Shown: one piece after another, positions 1 to 10,788 of the stretch | Position numbering within the stretch: position 1 is the first letter of the stretch | Layout: each line of letters starts with the position of its first letter | NCBI GenBank assembly: GCA_044359885.1 | Contig: JBIKLI010000116.1 | Span: 1-11,907, forward strand | From: CAIOSQ01 sp044359885 | GTDB lineage: Bacteria; Pseudomonadota; Alphaproteobacteria; CACIAM-22H2 | Reading direction: 5' to 3' | Length of the DNA stretch: 11,907 nt | The notes under the pieces: generated by a model | The model's database searches: none | Told to the model about the DNA's origin: nothing | What the model saw: only the letters and a program-made list of their open reading frames with translations | Made by a program: the position numbers and the translations under genes

Positions 1-483
1 GAAAAACTCCCTCGCTGAGGCCTTGGTCGCGTGGTTCACCGCTGGTGGATCTGCGATGGAGGGGGCGATGCGCGGACGGGCGGCACGGCGGAGCGCGAGG
101 CGGAGTCGGCGATGCTCGACCGGCGGGGCGGTTCCGGCCCGATCATGCTGGGGGCCGGCAAGGCTTACGACGCAAGCGCGTTCGTGGACGAACTGCGCGT
201 GCGCGAGCGGGTCCCACGCATCGCGGTGAACCGGGTCGTCTCGAAGTTGGAGGTGGTCCGTCGGACGAGGATTGACGCGCGCACGATGCGTCATGCGACC
301 TGCGCGCCGAGCCAGCGCTGCCGCAAGCGGATCGAGGAAGCGTTCGGTTGGGTCAATGCTCAGGCGAGTATGGCCAAGACCAGGCTTCGGGGCCCCGCCG
401 AGGTCGAGGCGGCATTCAAATTCCGGATCGTGGCCTACAATCTCGGGCGGTTGCCCAAGCTACTCGCCGCAAGCCCGGGATAG
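1..483 (+). pseudogene. IS5-type transposase remnant, C-terminal part
   Basis: This is the 3' part of a DDE transposase that once moved an IS5-family insertion sequence. The recognisable frame runs from about position 82 (GTAERE) to the TAG at 481-483. It carries the family's C-terminal block: RKRIEEAFGW (about 322-351, with the catalytic Glu), then a KTRLRG stretch and the terminal AYNLGRLPKLLAA. It is not functional. The same frame has a TGA at 16-18. The segment around 42-70 fits the family better in another frame (LVDLRW), which points to a frameshift. In the usual GADKGYD motif the catalytic Asp is Gly (GGC at 157-159, reading GAGKAYD). The 5' half lies outside the window. Family assignment is from remembered motifs. 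A member of a related IS5 subgroup is possible. Confidence 0.85.
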
Positions 484-792
484 GGCGTCCAAAAGGCGGC
501 ATCGGTCGCACGCAGCGACCGCCGCCGATACGACGAGGGGCTTCACGGCCCAGGCAGAACCTTCAAATCCGCCCTCGCCGCGCCGTCCGGGAACTCACGA
601 CACAAACAAAACCGACTTCTTCAGCAGCCTGTTGGAGCGGATCCGATGCCGGACAGATCGCGCGCTCCGACAGGCGGACAAATCATCCGCTACCAACACG
701 TCCGCCCAGCCCCACTTGCGGGGCGGCGCAGGGCCGCGCACACTGCCACCGGCGGTCGCGCCGGCCGCGCCGCGCAACGGGAGGAACGGTCC
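484..792. other. Gap between IS remnant and dehydrogenase gene
   Basis: This stretch of about 309 bp holds the non-coding tail of the insertion element up to about 633, then about 160 bp of leader for the dehydrogenase. No gene is supported. Open frames crossing it have no family features and run on as out-of-frame shadows. No clear -35/-10 pair was found. The only clear signal is the ribosome binding site GGGAGGA at 779-785. Confidence 0.5.
617..633. repeat. Probable right terminus of the IS remnant
   Basis: The sequence TTCTTCAGCAGCCTGTT resembles the terminal inverted repeats of many IS5-family elements. It lies about 130 bp downstream of the transposase stop, the expected place for a right end. 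The matching left end is outside the window, so the inverted repeat and target duplication cannot be confirmed. Confidence 0.4.
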
Positions 793-1971
793 ATGCACGG
801 ACGACTTCGCGCCGCCTTCGGGCTGATCGCCTTGCTTGCCGCGCCTGCGCTTGCACAATCGCCCGACATGCGGCGCCCGCCCGACATGCCGGACCTGCGC
901 GGGCACCCGCCGCGCCTGACCGTCACGCCGACCGCGGAGATCCCGGTCTCCCGGCTCAAGGTGCCGGACGGCTTCCGGGTCGAGCTCTGGGCCGAAGGAC
1001 TTCCCGGAATCCGCGTCATGGTGCGCGGGGAAGGCGGAACGATCTTCGCCGGCACGCGAACCATCGGGCGGGTCTACGCGATCCGCGACCTTGGCGACCG
1101 GCGCGAGGGCCGCGTGCTGCTCCAGGGTCTGACGCAGCCCTCCGGCATCGCGCTGCGCGACGGCGCGCTCCATGTCTCGGCGCTGTCGCGCATGCTGCGC
1201 TACGACGACATCGAGCGGAGGCTCGATGCGCCCCCCGAGCCGGTGGACCTCTCGGCCGCCTTCGCCCTGCCCCCGGACGTCCACCATGCCTGGAAGCATA
1301 TCCAGTTCGGCCCGGACGGGCGGCTCTATGTCCCGGTCGGCGCGCCCTGCAACTTCTGCACGGTGGACGAGGATCGCCACGCGGTGATCCTGCGCTTCAA
1401 CCCGGACGGGACAGGCCGCGAGGTGGTGGCGCGCGGGGTCCGCAACTCCGTCGGCTTCGACTTCCACCCGACGACCGGCCAGCTCTGGTTCTCGAACCAC
1501 GGCCGCGACTGGGCCGGCAACGACGTGCCACCCGACACGCTGCATGTCTCGGCGCGGATGGGCGCCCATCATGGCTTCCCCTATTGCGTCGGCGACTGGC
1601 GCGACCCTGGCATCCCGGGCGACCGCCGCTGCGCCGAGTTCCAGGCCCCGGTCGTGGCGCTCGGGCCCCATGTGGCGCCGATCGCAACCATCTGGGCGCG
1701 CACCGCAAGCTTCCCGGAAGCCTACCGCAACCGGATCTTCGTCGCGCTGCGCGGGTCCTGGAACCGGGAACAGCTGTCGGGCTACGAGGTCGCGACCGTC
1801 CGTTTCGAAGGCGAGCGCGCGATCGTCGAGCCTTTCATGACCGGGCTGCGCGACGATGCGACGAACCGCTTCCTTGGTCGTCCCGCGGGGCTGCTGTTCC
1901 TGCCCGACGGCTCGCTGCTCGTGTCCGACGAGCAGAACGGCGCCATCTATCGCGTCAGCCACGGCCGGTGA
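793..1971 (+). CDS. Exported PQQ-dependent glucose/sorbosone-type dehydrogenase
   Basis: This 392-residue periplasmic enzyme belongs to the six-bladed beta-propeller glucose/sorbosone dehydrogenase family (soluble PQQ-GDH fold). Members oxidise sugars, sugar aldehydes or other alcohols with PQQ. The substrate here is not known. The ATG at 793 was chosen because GGGAGGA lies 7 nt upstream and it gives a signal peptide ending ...LAAPALA before QS (about residue 22). An in-frame ATG at 646 would add a poorly conserved tail before the signal peptide. Family blocks visible are HHAWKHIQFGPDGRLYVPVG (164-183), followed by APCNFC (184-189); RNSVGFDFHPTTGQLWFSNHGRD (217-239, of which NSVGFDFHP is the core); MGAHHGFPYC (256-265); and RGSWNR (320-325). 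Its TGA overlaps the GTG of the cytochrome c gene, so the two are probably translated together and work as a donor and electron acceptor pair. Family assignment is firm; the specific reaction is inferred. Confidence 0.9.
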   Translation: MHGRLRAAFGLIALLAAPALAQSPDMRRPPDMPDLRGHPPRLTVTPTAEIPVSRLKVPDGFRVELWAEGLPGIRVMVRGEGGTIFAGTRTIGRVYAIRDLGDRREGRVLLQGLTQPSGIALRDGALHVSALSRMLRYDDIERRLDAPPEPVDLSAAFALPPDVHHAWKHIQFGPDGRLYVPVGAPCNFCTVDEDRHAVILRFNPDGTGREVVARGVRNSVGFDFHPTTGQLWFSNHGRDWAGNDVPPDTLHVSARMGAHHGFPYCVGDWRDPGIPGDRRCAEFQAPVVALGPHVAPIATIWARTASFPEAYRNRIFVALRGSWNREQLSGYEVATVRFEGERAIVEPFMTGLRDDATNRFLGRPAGLLFLPDGSLLVSDEQNGAIYRVSHGR

Positions 1972-2525
1972 GACGCGTTCTGCTTGTCCTGCTGCTACTC
2001 GGCGCCGCGCCCGCGGCCGCCGAGCCGCTCGCCGAGCCCTGCGCCGCCTGCCATGGCGCGCGGGGCATCAGCGACATCCCGGAGGTCCCCTCCCTCGCCG
2101 GGCAGCCTGCGGAGTACCTGATCCTGCAGATGATCCTGTTCCGGGAGCGGATACGCGTCGTGCCCGCCATGGCCGGCCAGTTGCAGGACCGCGGCGACGA
2201 TGCGCTTGCGCGCATCGCCGCGTTCTACGCCGCCCTGCCGGCCGTCGCCCCGCCCGATCGCGGGACGCGCGACGCGGCGCTGATCGCGCGCGGGGCGGCG
2301 CTGTCGGGACGCATGCATTGCGGATCATGCCACCTGCCGGACTATTCGGGCCGCGCCAACGCGCCGCGACTGTCCGCCCAGCGGGAGGACTATCTGGTCC
2401 ATTCCCTGCGGGAATATCGCGACAATGTCCGCATCGGCGCCGATACGCAGATGAACGGGTTGATGTACGGCGTGTCCGATGCCGACATCGCGGCCCTTGC
2501 CAGCTACCTGGCGCACCGGGACTGA
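1968..2525 (+). CDS. Exported di-heme cytochrome c (c4-like)
   Basis: This 185-residue periplasmic cytochrome c has two class I heme domains. It begins at GTG 1968, which overlaps the preceding TGA (GTGA), so its translation is probably coupled. The N-terminus is a signal peptide (RRVLLVLLLLGAAPAAA), probably cut after Ala18. Heme sites are CAACH (residues 25-29) and CGSCH (118-122). Likely axial Met ligands are Met68 in the first domain and Met162 or Met166 in the second. The duplicated layout and size resemble cytochrome c4-type proteins. Known relatives carry electrons between periplasmic dehydrogenases or the bc1 complex and terminal oxidases. The tight link to the PQQ dehydrogenase suggests that it takes that enzyme's electrons, which is inference. 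Confidence 0.92.
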   Translation: MRRVLLVLLLLGAAPAAAEPLAEPCAACHGARGISDIPEVPSLAGQPAEYLILQMILFRERIRVVPAMAGQLQDRGDDALARIAAFYAALPAVAPPDRGTRDAALIARGAALSGRMHCGSCHLPDYSGRANAPRLSAQREDYLVHSLREYRDNVRIGADTQMNGLMYGVSDADIAALASYLAHRD

Positions 2526-2533
2526 TGCGCAGG

Positions 2534-2559
2534 CCAGACTGCCGCCGCCCGGCGTCTGG
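2534..2559 (+). other. Hairpin after the cytochrome c gene
   Basis: CCAGAC (2534-2539) pairs with GTCTGG (2554-2559). GCC (2541-2543) pairs with GGC (2551-2553). The stem has nine pairs with one bulged T and a seven-base loop. It starts 8 bases after the cytochrome stop and has no T-run of its own. It may protect the mRNA 3' end or help the terminator just downstream. Confidence 0.45.
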
Positions 2560-2563
2560 AATC

Positions 2564-2588
2564 GCGAGACGCAATGACGCTCGCTTTT
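2564..2588 (+). terminator. Probable intrinsic terminator of the dehydrogenase-cytochrome unit
   Basis: GCGAG-A-CG (2564-2571) pairs with CGCTCGC (2578-2584) across a CAATGA loop. This gives a seven-pair stem with one bulged A, followed directly by TTTT (2585-2588). The form is that of a short rho-independent terminator and it sits about 40-60 bp after the last gene of the unit. The T-run is short, so termination may be partial. Confidence 0.5.
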
Positions 2589-2690
2589 CCCGTCGGGTCC
2601 GGCCAGTCGCTGCGCGCGGATTGGCGTGCAAACCGACGGCTCTGAGCACCCCACCGACCCCGTGTTCCGGTCCAGCGGGGAGAGACCGCC

Positions 2691-2962
2691 ATGACCGATC
2701 CCATCCATCCCGTCGCGATCGTCGCCGCCGCGGTGGCGCGCCGACCCGGGTCGACGATGCGGGGCGCGCCCGGCGTTCGCCGCGCATGTGCGCGGACTTC
2801 CGCGCCGGCGGCGACGTGGTCAACATCGAGATCGGCGACCGGACCGGCGGCGACGTCGTCAGCCATCCCGCCGACGGCCTGCACGCGACGATGCAGGGCG
2901 GGACGTGGCGCTTCACGCGCAAGGACGGGGCACCGTACTGGCCGCTGGCCGGCTCAGAATGA
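2691..2962 (+). pseudogene. Possible small gene, apparently frameshifted; not recognised
   Basis: An ATG at 2691 follows a good ribosome binding site (GGGGAGAG, about 2676-2683). It opens with a protein-like start (MTDPIHPVAIVAAAVA) that soon turns into shadow-like Arg/Ser/Ala-rich sequence. A better-looking peptide lies in another frame from about 2741. It reads through VDDAGR, then from Met 2786 (MCADFRAGGDVVNIEIGDRTGG) to HATMQGGTWRFTRKDGAPYW, ending at TGA 2960-2962. The two parts could be one small protein broken by a frameshift. Alternatively, only the 58-residue frame 2786-2962 may be used, although it lacks a clear ribosome binding site. Its end overlaps the end of the convergent DUF924 gene by 9 bp. 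The opening (VAIVAAAV...VDDAGR) faintly recalls a Nudix N-terminus, but no Nudix box follows. No function is claimed. Confidence 0.3.
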
Positions 2963-3493
2963 CGCACCCGGTGTCGCCAGGAACGCGATCTCTTCCGCCG
3001 TCGAAGCCCGGCCGAGGATGGCGTTGCGGTGCGGATAGCGCCCGAAGCGGTCGATGACGGCCTTGTGCCGCCGCTCGAATTCCAGGGCGCGCTCCAGCCC
3101 CGGCTGGTCGAACAGCCGCAGCGCCTCGGCATGAATCGCCGGCGATTCGCTGTGCATGTAGGGCATGTAGAGAAAGGCGCGCCACGCCGGGACCAGCGCG
3201 GCGTCCGCCTGCAGCGCGACCGCGTGCTGCGCCAGGGCCAGCGCCAGCGGATCGCAGGCGAAGGCCTCGGGCCGGTCGCGGTGGATGTTGCGCGAGAACT
3301 GGTCCAGCAGGACGATCTCGGCGAGGCGTCCCTCGGGCGTGGTCCGCCACGCGCTCAGCTCGCAGCGCGCGGCGGCTTCGTGCAAGGTGCCGAAGCGCGT
3401 CGCGACCAGGCGGTCGAATTCGGGCGATTTCTGCCACCAGCGCGCGGGCTCGATCTCCTCGAACCAGAAACTCAGGACCGATCGATGGTTCAT
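2954..3493 (-). CDS. DUF924 family protein
   Basis: This 179-residue cytoplasmic protein is of the DUF924 family, a helical, TPR-like fold widespread in proteobacteria with no settled biochemical role. Conserved blocks are FWFEEIEPARWWQKSPEFD (9-27), GRLAEIVLLDQFSRNIHRD (55-73), FLYMPYMHSES (107-117) and FERRHKAVIDRFGRYPHRNA (139-158). The length is normal for bacterial members. The ATG at 3493 is chosen because a GAGG sits about 5-8 nt upstream and the conserved FWF block starts right after it. The same frame stays open back to an ATG at 3661, but that extension has no family features. The gene is divergent from the MgtA-like ATPase gene across about 200 bp and convergent with the doubtful small reading frame. 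There is no sign of an operon partner. Confidence 0.92.
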   Translation of the reverse strand: MNHRSVLSFWFEEIEPARWWQKSPEFDRLVATRFGTLHEAAARCELSAWRTTPEGRLAEIVLLDQFSRNIHRDRPEAFACDPLALALAQHAVALQADAALVPAWRAFLYMPYMHSESPAIHAEALRLFDQPGLERALEFERRHKAVIDRFGRYPHRNAILGRASTAEEIAFLATPGASF

Positions 3494-3696
3494 CGTCGCC
3501 TCGCATGGTTGATGGACCGCGGCGCCGGCGCGCGCCGCGACGACGGTGGCGGCGAGTATCGCGGATCGACCGCCGGTGACGCCATCACCTCCACCCGCCG
3601 GTCCCCCGCGACCTCGCGCGACGCCGCCCCGCGGCAAGACGACGCGCACCGCGTCCGGCATGGCGAACCGGCCGCGGGACTAGGCTGTCGGCCGAA
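3494..3696. other. Divergent intergenic region (DUF924 / MgtA-like ATPase)
   Basis: Promoters for both divergent genes should lie in these 203 bp. The sequence is almost uniformly GC-rich, and no convincing sigma70 boxes, operator palindrome or Mg2+-sensing leader could be picked out by eye. Confidence 0.4.
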
Positions 3697-6233
<2,537 letters not shown>

Positions 6234-6240
<7 letters not shown>

Positions 6241-7709
6241 ATGCTCTCGCCCGATTTGGTGAAGGGGCACCAGCGCGCGATCTTGAGGAACGGCAGCAGG
6301 ACGCTCATCGCGCGCGGGGTGCCGATGCGCTCCAGCGTCTCGGCGCCGTAGGCGACGACGTAGCGATTCGAGTCGCGCAGCTGCGCCTGGGCGATGTCGA
6401 CCAGGCTGTCGTCGCCCGGCGTGGCGCAGCGCACGAAGGCCAGCGCGGACTGGACGCGGATCTCGTCCTCGGGGTCGGCGAGGCCCTCGCGCAGCGCCGG
6501 CACGAAGCCGTTGGCGGCGCAGTGCCGCCCCATCGCGGCAAGGGCCGTGATCCGCACATGCGGATCGGAATCGCCGGCGGCGCGGACCAGGGCCGCGTCC
6601 CGGGCGGCGTCGCCGCGCATTTCGCCCAGCGCGAAGGCGGCCATCTTGCGCACCACGCCGGAGGACGAGCGCGTCGCCTCGGCCAGGATCGGCCCGGCGG
6701 ACGCGGGATCGGACGCGCCCAGGCCGAAGGCCGCGGCGCGCGCCGCCGGGTCCTCGGCATAGCGCCCGCCGAGCTCGGCGGTCGTCTCGTCCTCGGGCAG
6801 GTTGTCTCCGGTGCCGGCCAGCAGCCGGCGGCCGAGGCTGGCGATCCCGGCGGGGCCGCGTCCGGCGAGTTCATAGGCCGCCGAGAGGGAAACGGATTCG
6901 TCGTCGCCCTCCAGCCGGGATTCGAGTTCGGCGAGGCTTTCGCTGCCCGTGGCCTCGGCGGGCATGGACTTGCCGGCGAGCCAGTTCCAGCTGCCGCGCC
7001 AGAGCGGCGACAGCGGGTAGTGCTGCGGCGCGTCCTCGGGGTCGCGCCAGCGGTCGTCGGCGCAGTCCCAGGACGGCGCGGTCGGCAGCGTCATCCGGCT
7101 CATGAGGAACTTGAGCATGAAGCGCTTCTGGTTCGTGAAGTTGCGCATCCGCGCGTGCCAGACGTCGAAGGCACCGATGGCGACGGTGCCGGCCGGCCCG
7201 CCCAGCGGGAAGGCCGAGCTGGCGTCGCCGCCGGGATGGCGCAGCGCGTATTGGCTGCCCGGGATCACGCCGGTCGGCCCGCGCTCGGGCGGCGTCTCCT
7301 GCGGGTAGTAGAACAGCAGCAGCGTCCAGGGCCGATGCGTGCGCACATGGCGCTTGAAGGCGAAGAGGCTGTCCTTGTGCAGCGGCTGCGGCCCATCATG
7401 GGGCATGTTGTTGTGCAGCGCGCGATGCGGATCGAGCATGTGGTCGGCGCCGAGCAGGCTGATCAGCGCGCCCTTGACCGCCGGATCCTCGAACAGCTCG
7501 GCCAGATGCGGCATCAGCGGCACGATGTTGTTGCCGGGATTGTTGGGCTTGGCCTTGCCCGGATGCTCGACATGGTCGTCGGGGACGATCTTGTCGAAGG
7601 CCTCGTAGACCGTGCGGTGATAGCTGGCGGGCAGCGTCGGCTGGACGCTGACGATCCCGTTGGCGAGGAACGAACGCATCTGGGCGTCGGTGAGGAGACG
7701 GGGGTTCAT
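6234..7709 (-). CDS. PhyH-type Fe(II)/2-oxoglutarate dioxygenase fused to HEAT-like repeats
   Basis: This 491-residue, probably cytoplasmic protein has two parts. Residues 1 to about 215 match the phytanoyl-CoA dioxygenase (PhyH) family, which hydroxylates diverse substrates using Fe(II), O2 and 2-oxoglutarate. The iron triad is visible as H111-x-D113 (PLHKDS) and distal H185 (DVWHAR). R196, 11 residues after H185, sits where PhyH enzymes bind the 2-oxoglutarate carboxylate. After a Trp-rich linker (about 213-245), residues about 270-475 form five or six helical repeats of roughly 30 residues. They resemble HEAT or PBS-lyase-like repeats (for example VRKMAAFALGEM, VRITALAAMG, IRVQSALAFV). The start at 7709 has an AAGGAGGT ribosome binding site about 9 nt upstream and overlaps the LacI stop (ATGA), so the two are co-transcribed and coupled. 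The substrate is unknown; neighbours suggest something the ABC importer brings in. Fold assignment is firm for the first part and good for the repeats. Confidence 0.85.
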
Positions 7710-8770
7710 GGGCGGGCGACCTCCTTCGGGGTCCTGATCCGGGTAGCGGCGGGATCCTGTCCGGCCGGGCTGCCGCAGCTGGCACGGACGACGAGTTCGC
7801 AGGGCAGCGCCACCGACTGGCGCGGGCCGGGAGAATGGCCCGGCGGCGTGCCGACGATCTGCAGCAGCCGGTCGAAGGCCTGCTGGGCGAGACGCGCACG
7901 GTCGTAGCGCAGCGAGGTCAGCCGCACGCGGCGCATGGCGGCCACGAAGATGTCGTCGAAACCGGTGACCGCCAGGTCACGCGGCACGTCCAGACCCAGA
8001 TCGGCGGCGGCGTCCATCGCGCCGCAGGCCATGATGTCGCTGGTGCAGACCACGGCGGTGGGCCGTTCGCCCTGCGCGAGCAGCGCGGTGACCGCCGCGT
8101 GGCCGCCGTTCTGGTCGAAGGTGGAGGCCGAGACGAGGTCCTCGCCGGCGTCGAGCCCGGCCTCGGCCATCGCGCTGCGCCAGCCGTCCTCGCGGGCGCG
8201 CACGACGGTGCTCATCAGCCCGCGCACGAAGCCGATGCGGCGATGCCCGAGCCCGATCAGGTGGCGCGTGACCATCCGGAAGGCGCCGAAATTGTCGATC
8301 CGGAAGAGATCGGCGTCGCAGCCATCGAAATGGTTGAACAGCAGCACGGTCGGCACGCCGGCGTCGCGCAGCATCTGCAGGCCGCCCGGGTCGTTGCAGC
8401 TGGCCAGGATCACGCCGTCGACCGATTGCCGGATCAGGCTGCCGAGCAGCGCGCGCTCGGGCTCCGGGTTCCAGCCGGTATCGCCCACGACCACGGAATA
8501 TCCCGCCGCGCCGGCGATGCGGGCGAGCGTCGCGATCAGGTCGCCATAGGCGGGGTTGCCGATATGCGGCACGACGACGCCGATAACCTTCCGGCTGCCG
8601 GTCACGAGGCCGCGCGCCGAGGCGTTGGGCGTGTAGGACAGCGCCCGGCAGGCTTCGAGCACCTTGCGCCGGGTCGTCTCGCCGACCACGGGGCGGTCGT
8701 TGACGACGTTGGAGACGGTCTGCGCCGAAACCCCTGCCAGCCTCGCGATGTCCTTGATCGTCGCCCGCAT
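7706..8770 (-). CDS. LacI-family transcriptional regulator
   Basis: This 354-residue repressor is of the LacI/GalR family. Residues 4-24 are the helix-turn-helix (TIKDIARLAGVSAQTVSNVV), then the hinge helix YTPNASARGL with Leu55 in the place that wedges into the central CG of operators. From about residue 60 comes a periplasmic-binding-protein-like effector and dimerisation domain (GVVVPHIGNPAYGDL, GDTGWNPEPE, DGVILAS, TGFDD). The effector cannot be read from sequence but is expected to be a small metabolite. A Pro/Arg-rich tail of about 25 residues after VVRASCG is longer than usual. ATG 8770 has GAGGA about 7 nt upstream. The gene ends in an ATGA overlap with the dioxygenase gene, which it very likely controls. 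A matching palindromic operator lies 24 bp before its start, so self-repression is probable. Confidence 0.94.
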   Translation of the reverse strand: MRATIKDIARLAGVSAQTVSNVVNDRPVVGETTRRKVLEACRALSYTPNASARGLVTGSRKVIGVVVPHIGNPAYGDLIATLARIAGAAGYSVVVGDTGWNPEPERALLGSLIRQSVDGVILASCNDPGGLQMLRDAGVPTVLLFNHFDGCDADLFRIDNFGAFRMVTRHLIGLGHRRIGFVRGLMSTVVRAREDGWRSAMAEAGLDAGEDLVSASTFDQNGGHAAVTALLAQGERPTAVVCTSDIMACGAMDAAADLGLDVPRDLAVTGFDDIFVAAMRRVRLTSLRYDRARLAQQAFDRLLQIVGTPPGHSPGPRQSVALPCELVVRASCGSPAGQDPAATRIRTPKEVARP

Positions 8771-8793
8771 CGTCCATTCCTCGGATGGGGTCT

Positions 8794-8811
8794 TATTTGA
8801 ACGTTAAAATA
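8794..8811. promoter_or_regulatory. LacI-family operator palindrome
   Basis: TATTTGAACGTTAAAATA is an 18-bp inverted repeat about the central CG (8802/8803). Eight of nine positions in each half match. Size, symmetry and central CG are typical of LacI/GalR operators. It covers the -10 box and half the spacer of the promoter just upstream of the lacI gene, where bound repressor would block RNA polymerase. Confidence 0.75.
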
Positions 8812-8823
8812 TACCGGTGTCAA
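8795..8823 (-). promoter_or_regulatory. Sigma70-like promoter for the lacI-dioxygenase unit
   Basis: On the minus strand, TTGACA (8823-8818) is a perfect -35 box. Seventeen bases later comes TCAAAT (8800-8795), a four-of-six match to the -10 box. Transcription would start near 8788, leaving a short leader with the GAGGA ribosome binding site at 8782-8778. The -35 box overlaps the stop codon of the upstream ATPase gene (8820-8822). The AT-rich patch stands out in this GC-rich DNA. Confidence 0.65.
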
Positions 8824-9768
8824 GCCAGATGGCACGCGACCGCGGTGCCGTCGCCGACCGCGCGCAGCGCCGGGACGTCGGTCCGGCAGCGCGGCTCGGC
8901 CAGCGGACAGCGCGTATGGAAGCGACACCCGGGCGGCGGATCGACCGCGCTGGGCAGCTCGCCCTCGATCGGCGGCCGTCGCGGCACCGTGGGATCGGGC
9001 ACCGGCACCGAGGCGAGCAGCGCGCGCGTGTAGGGATGGCGCGGCGCGGCGAACAGCTCGCGCGTCGGCGCGATCTCGACGAGGCCGCCCAGATACATCA
9101 CCGCCGTGCGGTGGCTGACATGCTCGACCACCGCCAGATCGTGGGCGATGAAGAGATAGGACATGCCGAACTCGGCCTGCAGGTCGAGCAGCAGGTTGAT
9201 GACCTGCGCCTGGACCGAGACGTCGAGGGCCGAGACCGGCTCGTCGCAGACGACGACGCGCGGCCGCGAGGCGATCGCGCGCGCGATCCCCAGGCGCTGG
9301 CGCTGGCCGCCGGAGAATTCGTGCGGCAGACGGTCGAGATGCTCGGGGCCGAGCCCGACGCGGGCCAGGATCTCGCCGACGCGCGCGCGCCGCTCGGCCG
9401 GCGGCACGAGGCCGAAATTGGCGAGCGGTTCGCCGACGATGTCGACCACGCGCATGCGCGGGTTGAGCGAGGCGTAGGGATCCTGGAAGACCAGCTGCAG
9501 GTCGCGCCGCAGCGTGCGCATCGGCCGGTGGCCGAGATCGTCGATGCGCCGGCCGAAGAGGCGCACGCTGCCGGCCGTCGGCGGCGTCAGACCCAGGATC
9601 AGCCGACCGACCGTGGACTTGCCGCTGCCGCTCTCGCCGACCAGCGCCAGCGTCTCGCCTGCCGCGATGCGGAAGGACACGCCATCGACCGCGCGCACGA
9701 CGGCACCGCGGGCGCCGCTGCCGCGGATCGCGTAATGCTTGACCAGCCCCTCGACCTCGAGGGCGATC

Positions 9769-9782
<14 letters not shown>
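8820..9782 (-). CDS. Dpp/Opp-type ABC transporter ATPase, DppF/OppF-like
   Basis: This 320-residue ATPase is one of the two that power a peptide/nickel-type importer at the inner face of the membrane. Motifs are Walker A GESGSGKST (49-57), Q-loop Q100, signature FSGGQ (156-160), Walker B VVVCDE (176-181) and switch His214. The C-terminal oligopeptide domain has the RHPYT motif (248-252) and the Cys set C286, C292, C299 and C317, conserved in this family and proposed to hold an iron-sulfur cluster in relatives. The start at 9782 has GGAGGT upstream. The frame stays open upstream to 9926, but that part lies inside the neighbouring ATPase gene. It overlaps the upstream gene by 14 bp, so it belongs to the same operon. 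The substrate could be a peptide, an opine, a sugar oligomer or another compound. Confidence 0.93.

Positions 9783-10784
<1,002 letters not shown>

Positions 10785-10788
<4 letters not shown>

Larger units (their letters stand above)
2526..2953. other. Stretch between cytochrome c and DUF924 genes
   Basis: This stretch of about 430 bp has no firmly supported gene. It holds two hairpins right after the cytochrome gene, then about 100 bp in which nothing was recognised (2589-2690). The remainder is the uncertain frameshifted small reading frame described separately. Confidence 0.5.

Noticed and set aside
595..1962. 455-codon minus-strand frame opposite the dehydrogenase
   Set aside because: It has no family motifs; the plus-strand frame has a ribosome binding site, signal peptide and conserved blocks.
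2691..2800. Nudix hydrolase N-terminus
   Set aside because: The similarity is limited to a short hydrophobic strand plus VDDAGR across two frames, and no Nudix box follows.
3494..3661. N-terminal extension of the DUF924 gene to an upstream ATG
   Set aside because: The extension looks like translated intergenic DNA, and the start at 3493 has a ribosome binding site directly before the conserved region.
3494..3696. Mg2+ riboswitch or leader peptide before the MgtA-like gene
   Set aside because: The leader is short, and no long structured element or Pro-rich leader frame could be seen.
8771..8819. Terminator between the ATPase F gene and lacI
   Set aside because: The only symmetrical element is the AT-rich operator palindrome. 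It lacks a GC stem and a T-run, so the importer transcript may read through.
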